DNA of 64,000 nucleotides from Nyssa sinensis. Lineage: Eukaryota; Streptophyta; Magnoliopsida; Cornales; Nyssaceae. The position numbers were made by a program, and so were the translations under genes. How positions within the stretch are numbered: the stretch's first letter is position 1; each line of letters opens with the position of its first letter. This document shows positions 11,901 through 22,410 of this stretch, in pieces. The notes below the pieces were generated by a model that saw only the letters and a program-made list of their open reading frames with translations, did no database searches and had not been told where the DNA came from. Where the stretch lies: positions 15,708,515 through 15,772,514 of the forward strand of contig CM018038.1 in assembly GCA_008638375.1 (NCBI GenBank), written 5' to 3'.

Positions 11901-14900
11901 GTTGTATATATATACACCAGAAAATTTTCAATAAATTCAAGCCATTATAAAATAAAATTCTAATAATGTGTATATATTTTTTTGTATGTTGTATGCTTTT
12001 TTTGTAGACTTTTGATATTTTAGATTACTTGCGTTCCAAATCGCTAGTGATCCATGTTTTAGATCGTGTGATCCCAATTCGCAATTCGCTTAGGGGGAGT
12101 GAATTGTGGTAACTATGGGCATCAACAACAATATCAAACATTGAAATTACAATCCACTATATAAAGTCCAAATCGTCTATATGTACGTATTGGCGTATTC
12201 CGAATGACAAGATCAAAGGTTGTAAAAGGTTGAGTTTGAGTCCTTGTGCGTTTGTATCACAAGCCTTCGTGTAGAAGACAGTTTCAGTGTTATTCCAAAC
12301 TTTAGTCACACTGTTAGATTCGGTAAGTGGACTTGGAGACCTAGTGCAAAAACTTACATTGCACACACATTTAAAGCTTTTCAACATATTTAAAATGTAT
12401 TTTCCAATAGGCATATGATACTTGTGTTTGGTTTTGAGGTTTAAAACTAATTTTTAACAAAATGAGACAAAGTATATGGATTTCGTATGGAAACCCATAG
12501 CATTCAAACAATGGTTTCAAGAAGTTGGTGTTTCAAATTCCATAGCATAGTTGCCAAATCTTATGATTCTTGATACGACTCATACGGCTCGATTTGATTC
12601 ACAATACAAATAGGTTGAATGAATTGCTCAGTACTAGGAATGGAAGAGAATCGATTCAGAATTGTATGAATCGCACAATTCTTACAATTCCCTAATAGCA
12701 GCCAACCCATATTTCTCCAGTCAGGTCAGTTGGCCTCAAGAGGTAAAAAGAATTTCCTCTTCGTTTTTTTGCTTTAAAAAAAAAAAAGCATAATCCCAAG
12801 GACTTTTTAAGACCTTTAGGGATTATTTTATACATAACCCATCACTTTTTTCTCACTTTTTTTCTTCTTTTCAACTTTTTAGGTTCACTTCCAAAAGAGA
12901 GAAATTCAAATACCTTTCTATACAAGAATCCAATTTAAATTCCACTTTTTACCACATGTTTCTACTTGCAAGAAGAACCTATTAGAGGCAATTATTGAAG
13001 ATTTTGCTACGTAGTTCTAACATATGTTATTCATAAGTAAAATTTTTCCTTATTGTTTTGGAGATGTGCACTTAAATGTCCAAGGTCCATACAATATGTT
13101 CAACCACCAACTCATCTAAAAGCTTAAAACTTTAAGAGAATGGGCCAATAATGTATATCAAGCTCCTAACACTCCCCCTCACATGCAATCCTGAACACGC
13201 ATGTGGAAACACAAACCACACACAAACACAAAACAGAACAAAGTACAATTTTGCACAAACAAACAAGACGGGGAATAAATGCAAGATGGAGAGACTTGAA
13301 CCCAAGACCTTTCATAACCAAGGCTCTCATACAATATTAAACCACCAACTCATCTAAAAGCTTAAACGTTTAGAGAATAGGCCAATAATATATATCAAGC
13401 TCTCAAAACAATACAATGGGTATACTTTGTATATGTTACATGGTTTCTTTTTTGATAATTTTGGAGTATATGAGTATCATTATATATGTGCTTATATATA
13501 TATATATATATATTTGTGATCACTAAAAGGGTGAGTAACATTATAAATTAGTTTTGTTATGATAGAAATTACCAACATGGAATGATAGACAAGTTGGAAC
13601 TTGAAATTTGGCAGTTGTGATGAATTAATGATTAAATGAGATATATTTTGTTTAATCTATCTCCTTTGAATTACGAATGATGAATCTATGATAATTGTGA
13701 AATGATTGATATTTGATTGATCATATTGATGAAGTGATGATTTATTTCATTTTAGAAATTATCATATTATAATTTTATAATAGAAGCAGAGAACATATAG
13801 ATCATGTTGGGATTTGAATCACATCTCTTGCCATGAAGGCAACCGTCTTACCATACTTAGATGGTGTGATCATGTGATTAGATAGGTTTATATCATTACT
13901 TTATATTACATTTTTTTTTTTTGCATTTAAACTTGTCACCAAATCTTACGATTCACTATTCGATTCAATTTGTGATTCAAAAAATGGCATTTCAATTCAC
14001 GATGCGAAATGTTCTAGAGAGCTTCATTTAATACCATTCAATATGGCCTTCGAGCAGGCTCTAAATTTTGAAAGAATTGATTTCCACAAGGCTTTGCTTG
14101 ATGGCGTTGGAAGCCTCATTCGCACTAGTCTTAATGGGCATTTGAATTTGGGCTTACAATGTCCGAACGTGGTTTAAAGTCCATTGAAATATTGAAACTC
14201 CAGTCAGCAGTGTTGGATAGAGTTTGAAGGGGCATTTGAACTTGATCTAAAGGGCGGTTGAACGCAGCCTGAGGGCATTCAGACGGCACCAGAATTCAAC
14301 TTTATTTTGGATTCCTTTTTGGTTTACTATAAATACATTATTACTTGTGTATTTTAAAAGAAGGCTAGGACACGAATTTTCGCACCTTTACTCTAAAGTT
14401 TCTCAAGAACTCATGCATTGAAATCCATTCAACCATTTAGAGAAAATTCTTTTGACTTATAATGGGGAAAGCAGTGAGGAAGGGAAGAAAATCCATCTTG
14501 TTAACTAGGATAAAGTGAGGTTGCCTTTAGTGGAAGAAGGGTTGGAGATGAAAAAATTTGGGGATGTTCAACAAAGCTTTGCTAGGGAAAACGTGTATGG
14601 GTGCGAAATGGGAGGGTGGCTACCTCGGGATTCCACAGGGACGTATGGTTATGGTGTTTGGAAAGCTATAGGAAAGGGCAAGGAAAACTTCGTCCCGTGC
14701 ATTAAATATAATATAGGGGGGATGGTTCAAGGGTGGCTGAAGAATAGGTTTCCAAATCTCTTCAATATTGCTATTGATAAGGAACCTTTAGTGGCAAATT
14801 GAATTGAGATACTGGGAGGAAGAAGAGTTTAGAGTCTGAAGTTCAAGAGATATTTTTTTGACTGGAAGGTTGGAAAAGTGAATGAGTTCTTGGCTCTTAT

Positions 14901-17900
14901 GAATAAGGTGGAGTTAAGGGATGGTAGGGTGGATGGGATTAGTTAGAGAGGTAGTGCGAATGAGTCCTTCACGGTCCGGTCCTTTTATAGGCAGCTGATG
15001 GCTGGGAAGGAATCATCTTTTCCATGGCAGCCGATTTGGAAGTCTAGAGTCCCCAAAAAAGCTGCATTTTTTGCTGGGGGCCCATTTTGACAGTAGACAA
15101 CTTGAAGAAGAGAGGACATCATCTTCCAAGTCATCGTGTTTATTGCAAAGAAGAGGTGGAAACAATGGATTATTTACTCTTGCACTACAAATTAACGTGG
15201 GATGTTTGGAATATGCTCTTTAGCATTTTTGGTTGCTCGTGGGTTCTACCAGCCAAGGTGAATCAACTCTTTTTGGGATGGAGGTGTAGGAAGGTTGCAT
15301 GGAACATGGCTCCTGTTAGCCTTGTTTGGTGCATTTGGAGAGAGGAATTGTAGAATGTTTGAAGGGATGGAGTCCCTCCATGGCAATTGAAAGATACTTT
15401 TTTGAAAACTTTATTTTTTTAGATTGTGGAAGAATTTCCTATGTATTTAGATAGGCTGTTGGAGTTTTGCGGAGATCTTAGGCTCTAAATTTTGTAGCCG
15501 GACCCTTTTCTTTGTACAGTGTGGGGTGCCTTTCTTGGGCCCTTTGTGATTAATTCAAAGGACCCATTATTACTGATCAAAAAAGAACCTAAAATATTAT
15601 TATATATTCATTCGAAATTGTACTTATAAAAAATATTCATCCAAAATTGTGGTGGCATTTCGAGTCTAAGGTTGCTATCGGAGGATTCTAGGATCTATAG
15701 AAACAGATTGTGTTGAAGGCTTTCATGGAATCGAGTGTTGAGTTCAAGATCAACATCGCAAGACTTGTGGATGTGTCAATTCAAGTCTGTAAACTTTTTA
15801 ATCTTCATAGTGGCTAGACTAGGTCCTGTGTTTTTTCCAGTTGGGTATTCACATAAAAAATACTGTGTTCTTTTTGCGTGATTGATTTACTTGATTATAA
15901 CTGCATTAATATTTTTCAATCTAATTGTTAATCAATTGAGAACATTCAGAATTCTAACAGTTAGGGTTAATAAGTTTAACATTCGCTATAATCAACTGGC
16001 CCCCTTCTAGGTCATAGATTAACTGACTCAACACCTAAAAAACTGTAAAGGCCTCTTGCACACCATAAGCTCCTTATAGACTGCACTAGGTTCACAGATC
16101 ACTCACTGATTCTTGACTTCAATATGTAGTATTTAAATTAGAAGATCAGTGATTTTTCTTTAGGATATTTATATTAAACCACAATGGCAGCTATTGAATC
16201 TATTCCTACAAGTCTCAGCTCAATAATGGGGCTGGGCCACTCTAGCATTTAAAACAAATAGCTGTACAGGAAAATTAGCAACTTTACAGAGTGTCAAGTT
16301 CAAAAGATACTTCTCTTTTATCTTGTTATAATTTTGTGTATTCCCATTCTAATATGTTTGTAGCTATTATAGAGCTAATACCTTATCATTTCAATTACGC
16401 CATGTTGATAGGACGTGCCTGAGTATGTCATTAACTCTTGTTAATATACTTGTAGTACTGGCAAAGGGAGGCAGCAATGCTGAGGCAACAACTACAGAAC
16501 CTTCAAGAAAATCATCGGTAACATCTTTTTCCTGCCAACATAAAGTATTATATTAAATAGAATTCAAGCTAAGTGATATAACTGAAAATATTGGATTGAG
16601 AAAGCAGAGTCTAAAAAATCGGTAACATCTTTGTCCTGCCAACATAAAAGTATTATATAAAATAGAATTCAAGCAAAGTGTTATAACTGAAAGTACTGGA
16701 TTGAGAAAGTGGATTCTAATTTTTTTCATAAACTACCACTCCCTCCTGACACCTGGTGTTTTAGACACTTACCAACACGAAATTCAAGTCCATTCCTTAC
16801 AAAAGGAGGCACAATACTATAGTATACATAAATATATACAGTACAACCACAAGCACACATCTGAACCCATGTTCCAGTGTCGAAAATCTAAGAAGTTGCC
16901 ATGTCTACACTTATGTCTGTATCAGATCATGACACCCATGTCCTCATCCATATATCACAATTCACAACCGAAAACACTGTTTTATGTCAACATAAACTGC
17001 ATTGCTTGAGATGTCAGAATCAAATGTCCTTTTCAAATCAATACACCTATGAAAGACACAAACTATAAAAGAAAATATAACTGAAAATAGGCAGAAAAAA
17101 CAAAATTGGAAATAAAAAAAATATCAAGATGCATAATGGAATGAAAAGGGACACTATAATAACATAAACAAAATAAATAAATAGAATGAAAACACATGGG
17201 AACAACTGAAACATGCCTAAACAAGAAAAATACAAGGCATAAAAATGAACATTCATGTTAAGTTTTTAAACATTCCTATCCCGCATGAACTTCTGGCATA
17301 TATTCTCCATTAACAATGAAGTTATAAAAAATAAAAAATCCACACTAAACATGAATGAACTCAGCCATGTTATTTGCTAACTACAGTTCTCATTTCCTGA
17401 AGGATGCCTTATCCTTGATGGACATATATATATTCTCATCATAATATAGCCGCCTGTCTCTTGTCATTAAAATAAACAAATATACAGAAAAATTACCACC
17501 TACGACTCCACAAACATTGTATCGTCTCATCAATACAAGATGATACCTGTACTTTGCCGTGAGATTTCCCCAATCAAACCTACTATGTACAGCTTCTAAC
17601 ACACCATTTTAACCTTAAAAATAAAAACCAAAACAAGACTTCCAACTTACAAGTATATATCACGTAGTGAATGAGACCTCAAGATAATCCTCCCAATAGT
17701 TCATTTTTTTAACCAAATTAATCTTAACATACACAAGCACAGAAAGTGTTATTCAAAAATGAAACTATTAGTGAAGACCTATCAAAAAAGAAGAGAAAAA
17801 CCTATTAGTGCAGTCTTATGCATCAAATCATAACTTCTCCACAAACAAAGAAGGTATAGGTTCACCTTGCCTTCTCAAGACCACCTTTGAAACCTTAATT

Positions 17901-19137
17901 ATAGTCAAAACCTTGTTTACCATACAAGTTAAATTAGCAGAGTACTTATAAGCGTTTTATCACCATGTTTGAATGCCAATAAATGATAACAACATGCCTC
18001 AAATGCTCATATGTCTCGTTACTTCCTCACACTTAAAAGTGTCGTCATCAACATTTATATCAAGAACCTAATCAATGTTATTTAAATCCTTGCCTCATGC
18101 CAATTCTAAGATAGAGGTTTTGAATTAAGCTCAGAAATACATTGTTTTGCCTAAGTCTAATGCATATAGATTTACTTCACATCTAGAAAGACCATGTCAT
18201 GGCCCACAAAGAAGAATCGTGTGACTTATTCTTTGTCTTTGTATCAATTTCACTATACCATATAATGAACACGAAACTTAATCTAATGCTAATACACTAA
18301 GCTAAGAAGCACGGATACGACACGGACACGGACACGGACATGCAGACATCTTATTTTTTTAAAAAGTAGGACACGAAAACCTCAGGGACACGTTGAATAT
18401 ATATAAATTTTTTATATAACCATATAATAAGAACTTAATGTTGTTGCAAATAAAATTGGTATAAAAACACACAAATCATAGAAATATTATTAAGATATTA
18501 AAATACCAAAGCCATTAAATAAAAAACTTCTTCTTTTAATCATCAACATCCATGATTCAAGTGTCCGACACGTGTCCGGGAAGTGTCCGACACGTACACG
18601 TTAGCCAAAATAGAGTGCCCATGCTTCATAGAAGCTAAGCATGACAATGTAGGTTTGAATCCAAGGACAATCACTTTATGCAAACAATTCAGAAAGTTTG
18701 GTATGTACCTAGTTTACCCCTCCAAGCACCCCCACATTCACGGGATCAACACTGAGTTAATGGCCTTCTAGTACCAAATAAAAGAAAATAAAAAGTAAAC
18801 TAATTTTTTCTTTTTATTTTATGTCACATTTTAGAATAAATCTTATAAGATTAGGATTTGCAATTCAAATAGCTAGTCTCAAGATCAAGGACCAAATGGA
18901 GTAAGAGGGTAGATCAACAGCCAGCATAAAACATGTAGTCACACCTCAAGAACATAAATCCTAAGAAGCAATCTTAGGTAAGGTATCACAATTATGACAT
19001 TGATTTTACATGACATACCAATATTAGGAGAAAACTACTTCACACAACTTTTTCATAGGCCCTGGTCATGAAATTGAGGGGCAGAAAATGGGAAGTCGAC
19101 AACGCATAAGCTTGTAAAAAACAATCTCCCTTAACCT

Positions 19138-19180
<43 letters not shown>

Positions 19181-20224
19181 GTATGTATGCATGTATATGT
19201 AAATCAGCAAACGAAAAATTTATTATGGAGGTAAAAGTTAATTTCTGGCAGACCTTCAAGCATATAATTAATCAACACTGTTGTGATGTCACAGAGAATT
19301 AGGTAATTGTTTGAAGAAATGCTTTTTAGTATCTCAAAGATGTGCCTCGGTCATGGATATTAAAAAACCTGGGGTACTAGACTATAGGTTTGGAAAAATT
19401 CATCCTATATGTACATTTGGCAATCACAGGCAAATGATGGGTGAAGAGCTTTCTGGTTTGAGTGTCAAACATTTACAGAATTTGGAGAACCAACTGGAAA
19501 TGAGTCTTCGGGGTGTTCGTATGAAGAAGGTTTGAAATTCGCATTCCCTAGCAATGTTCAACCTATGATCTTCCATATGCTCTAAGACATGAGTGGTCCT
19601 TAGCATGATGCTTTCTCTCTTGTAGGACCAAATTTTAATTGATGAAATACATGAACTAAGCCAAAAGGTTAACCCTGAAAACCATGGTATCTGATTGTCC
19701 TTTATTCTCTTCGTGAAAATAGTTTCAATTCAACAAACTTAGTTTAATTGGCTTTGTTGCAGGGAAATCTCATTCATCAAGAAAATGTGGAACTGAATAA
19801 GAAGGTAAACTTTCTTCGTGAAGAAAATATGGAACTATATAAGAAGGTACCAATGTAGACAACACAAGCTTCATATATGTTACAAAAACATAAATAGACT
19901 CTGTTAATCATGTGAGTTGTCTCATTGTCAACCTTAGCAGAAACATTTTGTACCCCAGGTTTATGGAACAAGGGATGTAAATGGAGCAAACAGAAATCAC
20001 CTCCTTTCGAGCAGTTTAAGCATTGGAGATGATTCACATGCAGCTGTCCATCTCCAGCTTTGCCAGCCACAGCAGCAAAACCATGAAACACCAGCAGAAG
20101 CTACAAAATTGGGGTAATTATTTTAATCGGATGATTAAAAATTCAGAAAAGAACCAAATACTTTGCCAAAATATTGATCCCAGGCTTGTTTGTTTGAAAA
20201 TGCAGCAGATTACAGCTGCATTAG
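2966..20224 (+). CDS. AGL17-clade MIKC-type MADS-box transcription factor, exons 2-8 (5' partial)
   Basis: The gene encodes a type II (MIKC) MADS-domain transcription factor, a nuclear protein that binds CArG boxes as dimers or tetramers. Seven exons can be joined in frame with GT-AG introns: 2966-3044 (79 bp, I region, [18 protein letters not shown]), 16456-16517 (62 bp, [19 protein letters not shown]), 19430-19529 (100 bp, K box, [19 protein letters not shown]), 19626-19667 (42 bp), 19763-19846 (84 bp), 19959-20113 (155 bp) and 20206-20224, ending LQLH-stop. The 79/62/100/42 sizes are the classic MIKC exon sizes. The visible part codes for about 180 residues; with a ~61-residue MADS domain the protein would be about 240, normal for the AGL17/ANR1 group (root, nitrate or flowering roles in Arabidopsis and rice). 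The K-box heptads and the LQL-rich tail fit that clade. The exon 1 MADS domain was not found in the window, so it should lie to the left. The intron after exon 2 is 13,411 bp. No frameshift or stop is seen in the joined exons. Confidence 0.92.
3119..3464. repeat. Tandem duplication, ~173-bp unit, two copies
   Basis: The sequence TTTTTCATTTCGTTGCAATT starts a block of about 173 bp that repeats at once from about 3292, with only a few changes (for example CCACGAG versus CCCCGAG). Both copies end in TTGCCATAAATTCATT. It is non-coding and lies 75 bp downstream of MADS exon 2. Confidence 0.9.
3466..4163. mobile_element. Two adjacent copies of a hAT-like MITE (CAAGGGCGGA termini)
   Basis: The segment at 3839-4163 begins CAAGGGCGGAT and ends with the inverted complement CCGCCCTTG. 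Inside is a GGGCTAYAGCCC run followed by repeated AAAATTTTGG and CCCAYCCAATC motifs. The stretch at 3466-3797 has the same internal order (GGGCCGGGCTACAGCCCCCT, then ACATGTAAA) but lacks a clean left end. The terminal CAGGGGCGGA-like motif is typical of plant hAT elements. No 8-bp target duplication could be confirmed. Confidence 0.5.
4400..4655 (+). mobile_element. Copia-like LTR fragment (tentative)
   Basis: This AT-rich block has a GGGTATAAATAAAAG box at about 4520, a pyrimidine-rich leader, and ends in a TTGTTATCAAAG run that resembles a copia primer-binding site. No matching second LTR or gag-pol was seen. Confidence 0.35.
5373..5430. repeat. Short tandem repeat, two ~29-bp units
   Basis: The unit TTGTTATGTTGTGCCTTGCAC occurs twice in direct succession, around 5375 and 5404. 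It is non-coding. Confidence 0.7.
6556..7031. mobile_element. hAT-like MITE of the GAAGCACGGA family, copy 1
   Basis: The left end CTACGAAGCA and right end TGCTTCATTG form imperfect inverted termini. Sub-terminal GACACG / GTGTCC runs at both ends and an AT-rich middle match the copies at 18302-18631, 48190-48703 and 50208-50727. Flanks GTTGGGGG and GTTGGGAA look like a decayed 8-bp target duplication. It has no coding capacity. Confidence 0.65.
7492..7962. mobile_element. GC-rich-ended hAT MITE with perfect 8-bp target duplication
   Basis: The element starts TAGGGGTGGCAA and ends with the inverted complement TTGCCATTCCTA. It is flanked on both sides by ATCACATT (7484-7491 and 7963-7970), the 8-bp duplication expected of hAT transposons. 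Each end carries 100-150 bp of strongly G+C-biased, self-complementary runs of GGGGCGGGG / CCCCGCCCC, while the ~150-bp middle is almost pure A+T. A short reading frame through the right half is low-complexity and not a gene. Confidence 0.9.
8127..8877. mobile_element. Non-autonomous TIR transposon (~750 bp)
   Basis: The left end CCATGGATTTAAATAGTGG and the reverse complement of the right end, CCATAGATTTAGATAACG, match over roughly 35 bp and continue into GATACGACG / GTATCGTATCG. Flanks GGTGGAG and GGTAGAG may be a decayed target duplication of 7-9 bp. The interior is AT-rich with no transposase. hAT or Mutator are both possible. Confidence 0.5.
9333..9745. repeat. Tandem duplication, ~206-bp unit, two copies
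   Basis: The block beginning AAGAACATCAGTTGACTAC (about 9336) repeats from about 9541 with very few changes. It contains several GTTGACT/GTCGACT motifs, so the duplication doubles their number. Confidence 0.85.
10210..10520 (-). mobile_element. LINE fragment: zinc-binding reverse-transcriptase C-terminal region
   Basis: On the minus strand the frame from 10459 reads [20 protein letters not shown] and [20 protein letters not shown], the pattern of the zf-RVT region at the end of plant L1-type LINE ORF2 proteins (H-x-L-x-H-C ... W). It is a short, 5'-truncated relic with no catalytic reverse-transcriptase motif in view. Confidence 0.65.
11184..11417. mobile_element. PIF/Harbinger-like MITE, copy 2, with TAA target duplication
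   Basis: The 234-bp element starts GGTCATGTTTGTTTCC and ends with the inverted complement of GGCTATGTTTGTTTTT (14 of 16 matching). TAA lies immediately outside both ends (11181-11183 and 11418-11420), the 3-bp target expected for PIF/Harbinger. The interior matches the decayed copy at 1051-1278. Confidence 0.8.
13097..13410 (-). mobile_element. TRIM (terminal-repeat retrotransposon in miniature), minus strand
   Basis: Two direct repeats of about 75 bp (13097-13171 and 13335-13410) share CCACCAACTCATCTAAAAGC and end CAAGCTC...AACA. Read on the minus strand, they begin TGTT-like and enclose only ~160 bp. Next to the left repeat is CTCCCCCTCACA, the complement of a polypurine tract. Next to the right repeat is GGCTCTCATACA, the complement of a TGGTATCAGAGC-type tRNA-Met primer-binding site. 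Both flanks carry ATACAAT, an approximate target duplication. It has no coding capacity. Confidence 0.7.
14060..14460. other. Repetitive non-coding stretch before the LINE relic
   Basis: This contains near-repeated phrases such as GGGCATTTGAA (14140, 14230) and GGGCATTCAGA, suggesting a decayed LTR or other repeat. No gene or boundary was seen. Confidence 0.3.
14462..15575 (+). mobile_element. L1-type LINE, 3' part of ORF2 (pseudogene)
   Basis: The + strand frames at 14515-14802 ([14 protein letters not shown], then [13 protein letters not shown]) and 15087-15353 ([50 protein letters not shown]) are the region after the reverse transcriptase and the zf-RVT domain of plant L1 LINE ORF2. Between them, [14 protein letters not shown] is interrupted by stops and frame changes. 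The 3' UTR-like tail with TTTGTACAGTGTGGGGTGCC and TTATTACTGATCAAAAAAG is typical of these LINEs. The element is 5'-truncated and dead. Confidence 0.8.
16509..16715 (+). repeat. Tandem duplication that copies the exon 3 splice donor (104-bp period)
   Basis: The sequence ATCGGTAACATCTTT at the 3' edge of MADS exon 3 (GT at 16518) recurs 104 bp later (GT at 16622), followed by near-identical sequence to about 16715 (CCTGCCAACATAAA, GGATTGAGAAAG). The second donor would extend exon 3 and read CGG TAA, an immediate stop. Confidence 0.85.
18302..18631. mobile_element. hAT-like MITE of the GAAGCACGGA family, copy 2
   Basis: It starts CTAAGAAGCACGGATACG and ends with the complement of CTATGAAGCATGGGC. 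The left sub-terminal region has three GGACAC repeats and the right has GTGTCCGACACGTGTCC. ACACTAAG and AAGCTAAG flank it (6 of 8 match, a decayed 8-bp target duplication). It is the shortest of four family members in the window. Confidence 0.7.
19139..19196. repeat. Compound microsatellite (TA)n(TATG)n
   Basis: About 15 TA units are followed by GTATGTATGTATGTATG. It lies in MADS intron 3 and is probably length-polymorphic. Confidence 0.95.
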
Positions 20225-22285
20225 AAAAGAAGCTGGATTGATTGCGGATGAATATCAGTTGATCCCTTAACAATGTAAGGCCCCATAATCATAAAGTCAT
20301 GCTTCCATTAGTAAGGTGTGTGTATGAAACACGGATCATTCGGCACAAAGACTTAGATTTGGCCTTTATCAAGAAATTTTAGTATGCATAAGGTGATAAA
20401 AGAAACCAACAGTGTACAGTTAAGAAATAATAAAGAAAAGGTTGAGATGTGAATTTTAGCTACTTCAGTATCTCTTATTATACTTGCGATGGACAAATGG
20501 CTATAAAAGTAATACAGTATTCATTTTGGTAAAGATTATTTGAAAAAAATGTATCAAGTTGACAAGTTATTTGGTTTGAACACTACCACCGGCAGGTATA
20601 CAGGAAAATTAGAAGAAATGGCCTAAATAGACAGAAAAATTACAAATGAAATATCTGAAACAAAATAATTGAGAAACTCAAATCACTCTGAAAGCAGAAA
20701 CATGAATATTTGCTCTCTGACAAATGCAATAACGATAAATTGAGAAATACTCAAAAGTAGCCTTAATCGGCACAACACAACTACACATGAAATTAGGAGC
20801 AAAAAGGTTCTTTTATTTTCAATTCAGGAAAATAGCAACCCAACCTGATTAAATAATGTAGCATGTACCTCATTATTTGAATCGTACTTCATATTCTATG
20901 AAAACTTTTTATAACTGATCTCATGTCTCTTGTTACAATAATAAAGGCCAGCACACTAATCACAGGCAAGGTCACGAATTGCAGACAAACAGCTAATATG
21001 AATTGATAGAAAGAAAGGTGCAATACAAATCTTGGGTGATCAACAAGAGAGAGAGAGAAAGAGAGAGAGATGCACTTAGAGACTACTTGAGCATAAAGTA
21101 TGATCTAATTATACCATATTTTCATCTTATGATAAGAATGTAGCTCCAAGGTATGACTGAAACAATGAATCCCCAGAAAATCTTCTATAATTTCAGCTAG
21201 CCACCATAAAAATCAAATAGATACCAGTTAAAATTAGATAAATTAGATAATATAGGCTGTTTCAAGAGGGAAAAGAGAGAGAAAAAAGAACGAAATGTTG
21301 TATCATTACAAGTGTACAGAAAATCACGCATAAGAGGAAGTATACCTTGAATAACAGAAATTCAGTGCCACCGAATCACAAGAATAAGAATGTCTCGAGA
21401 CCACAATAGCCTCGGGACAACAATAGAACTCCCTCAGTCAAATTTAGCAAAGAAACCTACATATACCAGGCTTGTGCATTGACAAATCCTACAAGAAGTG
21501 GCACATTAGTGCATGTAAGTAAATTTGTGTTCGTTCACTTAAACAGAAGGGTTGCGTCATGAGAACCCAGGGCCATAGCCATAAGCTGACATTGTTTTGT
21601 CACAATTTAAAACTTAAGCTGACTAACAGATTTGCACACCAACAGCTTCATAGAAATCACAAGCAATAATTCATAGCTCAGAAAAAACTACTTTTTAGTG
21701 TTGAAGACGAGAGGTGTGCAACCCAATGCTGAAAGCTACATATAAAAAAAATTCCAGAACAGAATAAATACCCTTTCCAGAAGAGGCAATATGATGTCAT
21801 GGCACCATGGGAGATATTATCAGTAACAAAAAGGATTTCAGAATTCAAATAGGTTTGGGAACGAGAGCTATTAAAAATATGAATGACCCCAAAAACACCA
21901 GACTTTACATGGCTTGCAAATTTAAAGGCGGAGCCCAACAGTCAAAGGAGAACCACAGAAAATATATTCAAACTAAACTAAGGGTGATCACACAATTCTG
22001 AACCCCCTCTTTTACTTTTACCACAATAATTAGCGACATGAATTCCTTTTCAAGGGGAAAGCAAGTCAGTTTTAAATTCAAATAATCAAAAATCATCACA
22101 ACACCTTCGGAGCCCACTTTGGAGCTTATTTTGAAGTGGGACAAATACCATGAGTCTAGTCAAGGTAATTGAGAAGTTTTGAGAACTCAAGCTTTGGGTA
22201 TAAGGTTGAGGGCTAGCCCCGCCCCCTATCATGGAAAAAGAAAAGGACCAGAAGCCAAAAATATCAGCAAATTTTACCATGAATT
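20225..22285. other. MADS-box gene 3' flank and intergenic DNA
   Basis: The MADS 3' UTR should begin at 20225, but no strong polyadenylation site decides its end. A short GA-rich run lies at 21049-21070. Small open frames on either strand here are low-complexity and match no family I know. Confidence 0.5.
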
Positions 22286-22289
22286 TTAA

Positions 22290-22410
22290 GAATAGTTCTC
22301 AAAACAGAAACCCTTAGGTTTGGATGAGTTGGGAAGTGACTTGGGTAATATCCCCAAGGTCTCAAGTTCAACTCACACCCCTAAGGGCCACTTACCTATC
22401 CAAAAAGAAA
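22290..22410 (+). mobile_element. SINE-like fragment (tentative)
   Basis: The phrase AAGGTCTCAAGTTCAACTCA resembles a tRNA B box (GGTTCRANTCC) and is followed by CCCCTAAGGGCCAC and an A-rich end. No target duplication or clear A box was fixed. Confidence 0.35.

Larger units (their letters stand above)
3045..16455 (+). other. Giant 13.4-kb intron 2 of the MADS-box gene
   Basis: The intron runs from donor AAG|GTGATT at 3045 to acceptor TTGTAG|TAC at 16455. It is filled with mobile-element remnants listed separately. Stretches where I see only AT-rich, non-coding sequence are 4660-5370, 5430-6550, 7040-7480, 10530-11180, 11420-13090, 13420-14050 and 15580-16455. In the last, 15700-15800 and 15940-16020 read like decayed LTR retroelement sequence. 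In 11740-12110, repeated GATCGT/ACGTGGAACG-like runs near both ends suggest another decayed terminal-repeat element, but no boundary could be fixed. Confidence 0.75.
16716..19429 (+). other. Intron 3 of the MADS-box gene
   Basis: The intron runs 16518-19429 in total. Besides the donor duplication it holds the MITE at 18302-18631 and the microsatellite at 19139-19196. The remainder is AT-rich with no coding signal. Confidence 0.7.

Noticed and set aside
12550..13990. Possible transposon bounded by CCAAATCTTAYGATTC at 12555 and 13940
   Set aside because: The two occurrences are in the same orientation with no further matching ends, target duplication or LTR structure, so the boundary claim is not supported.
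17047..17256. Phe/Leu/Ile-rich minus-strand frame of 69 codons
   Set aside because: Translation of an A-rich intron stretch; low-complexity.
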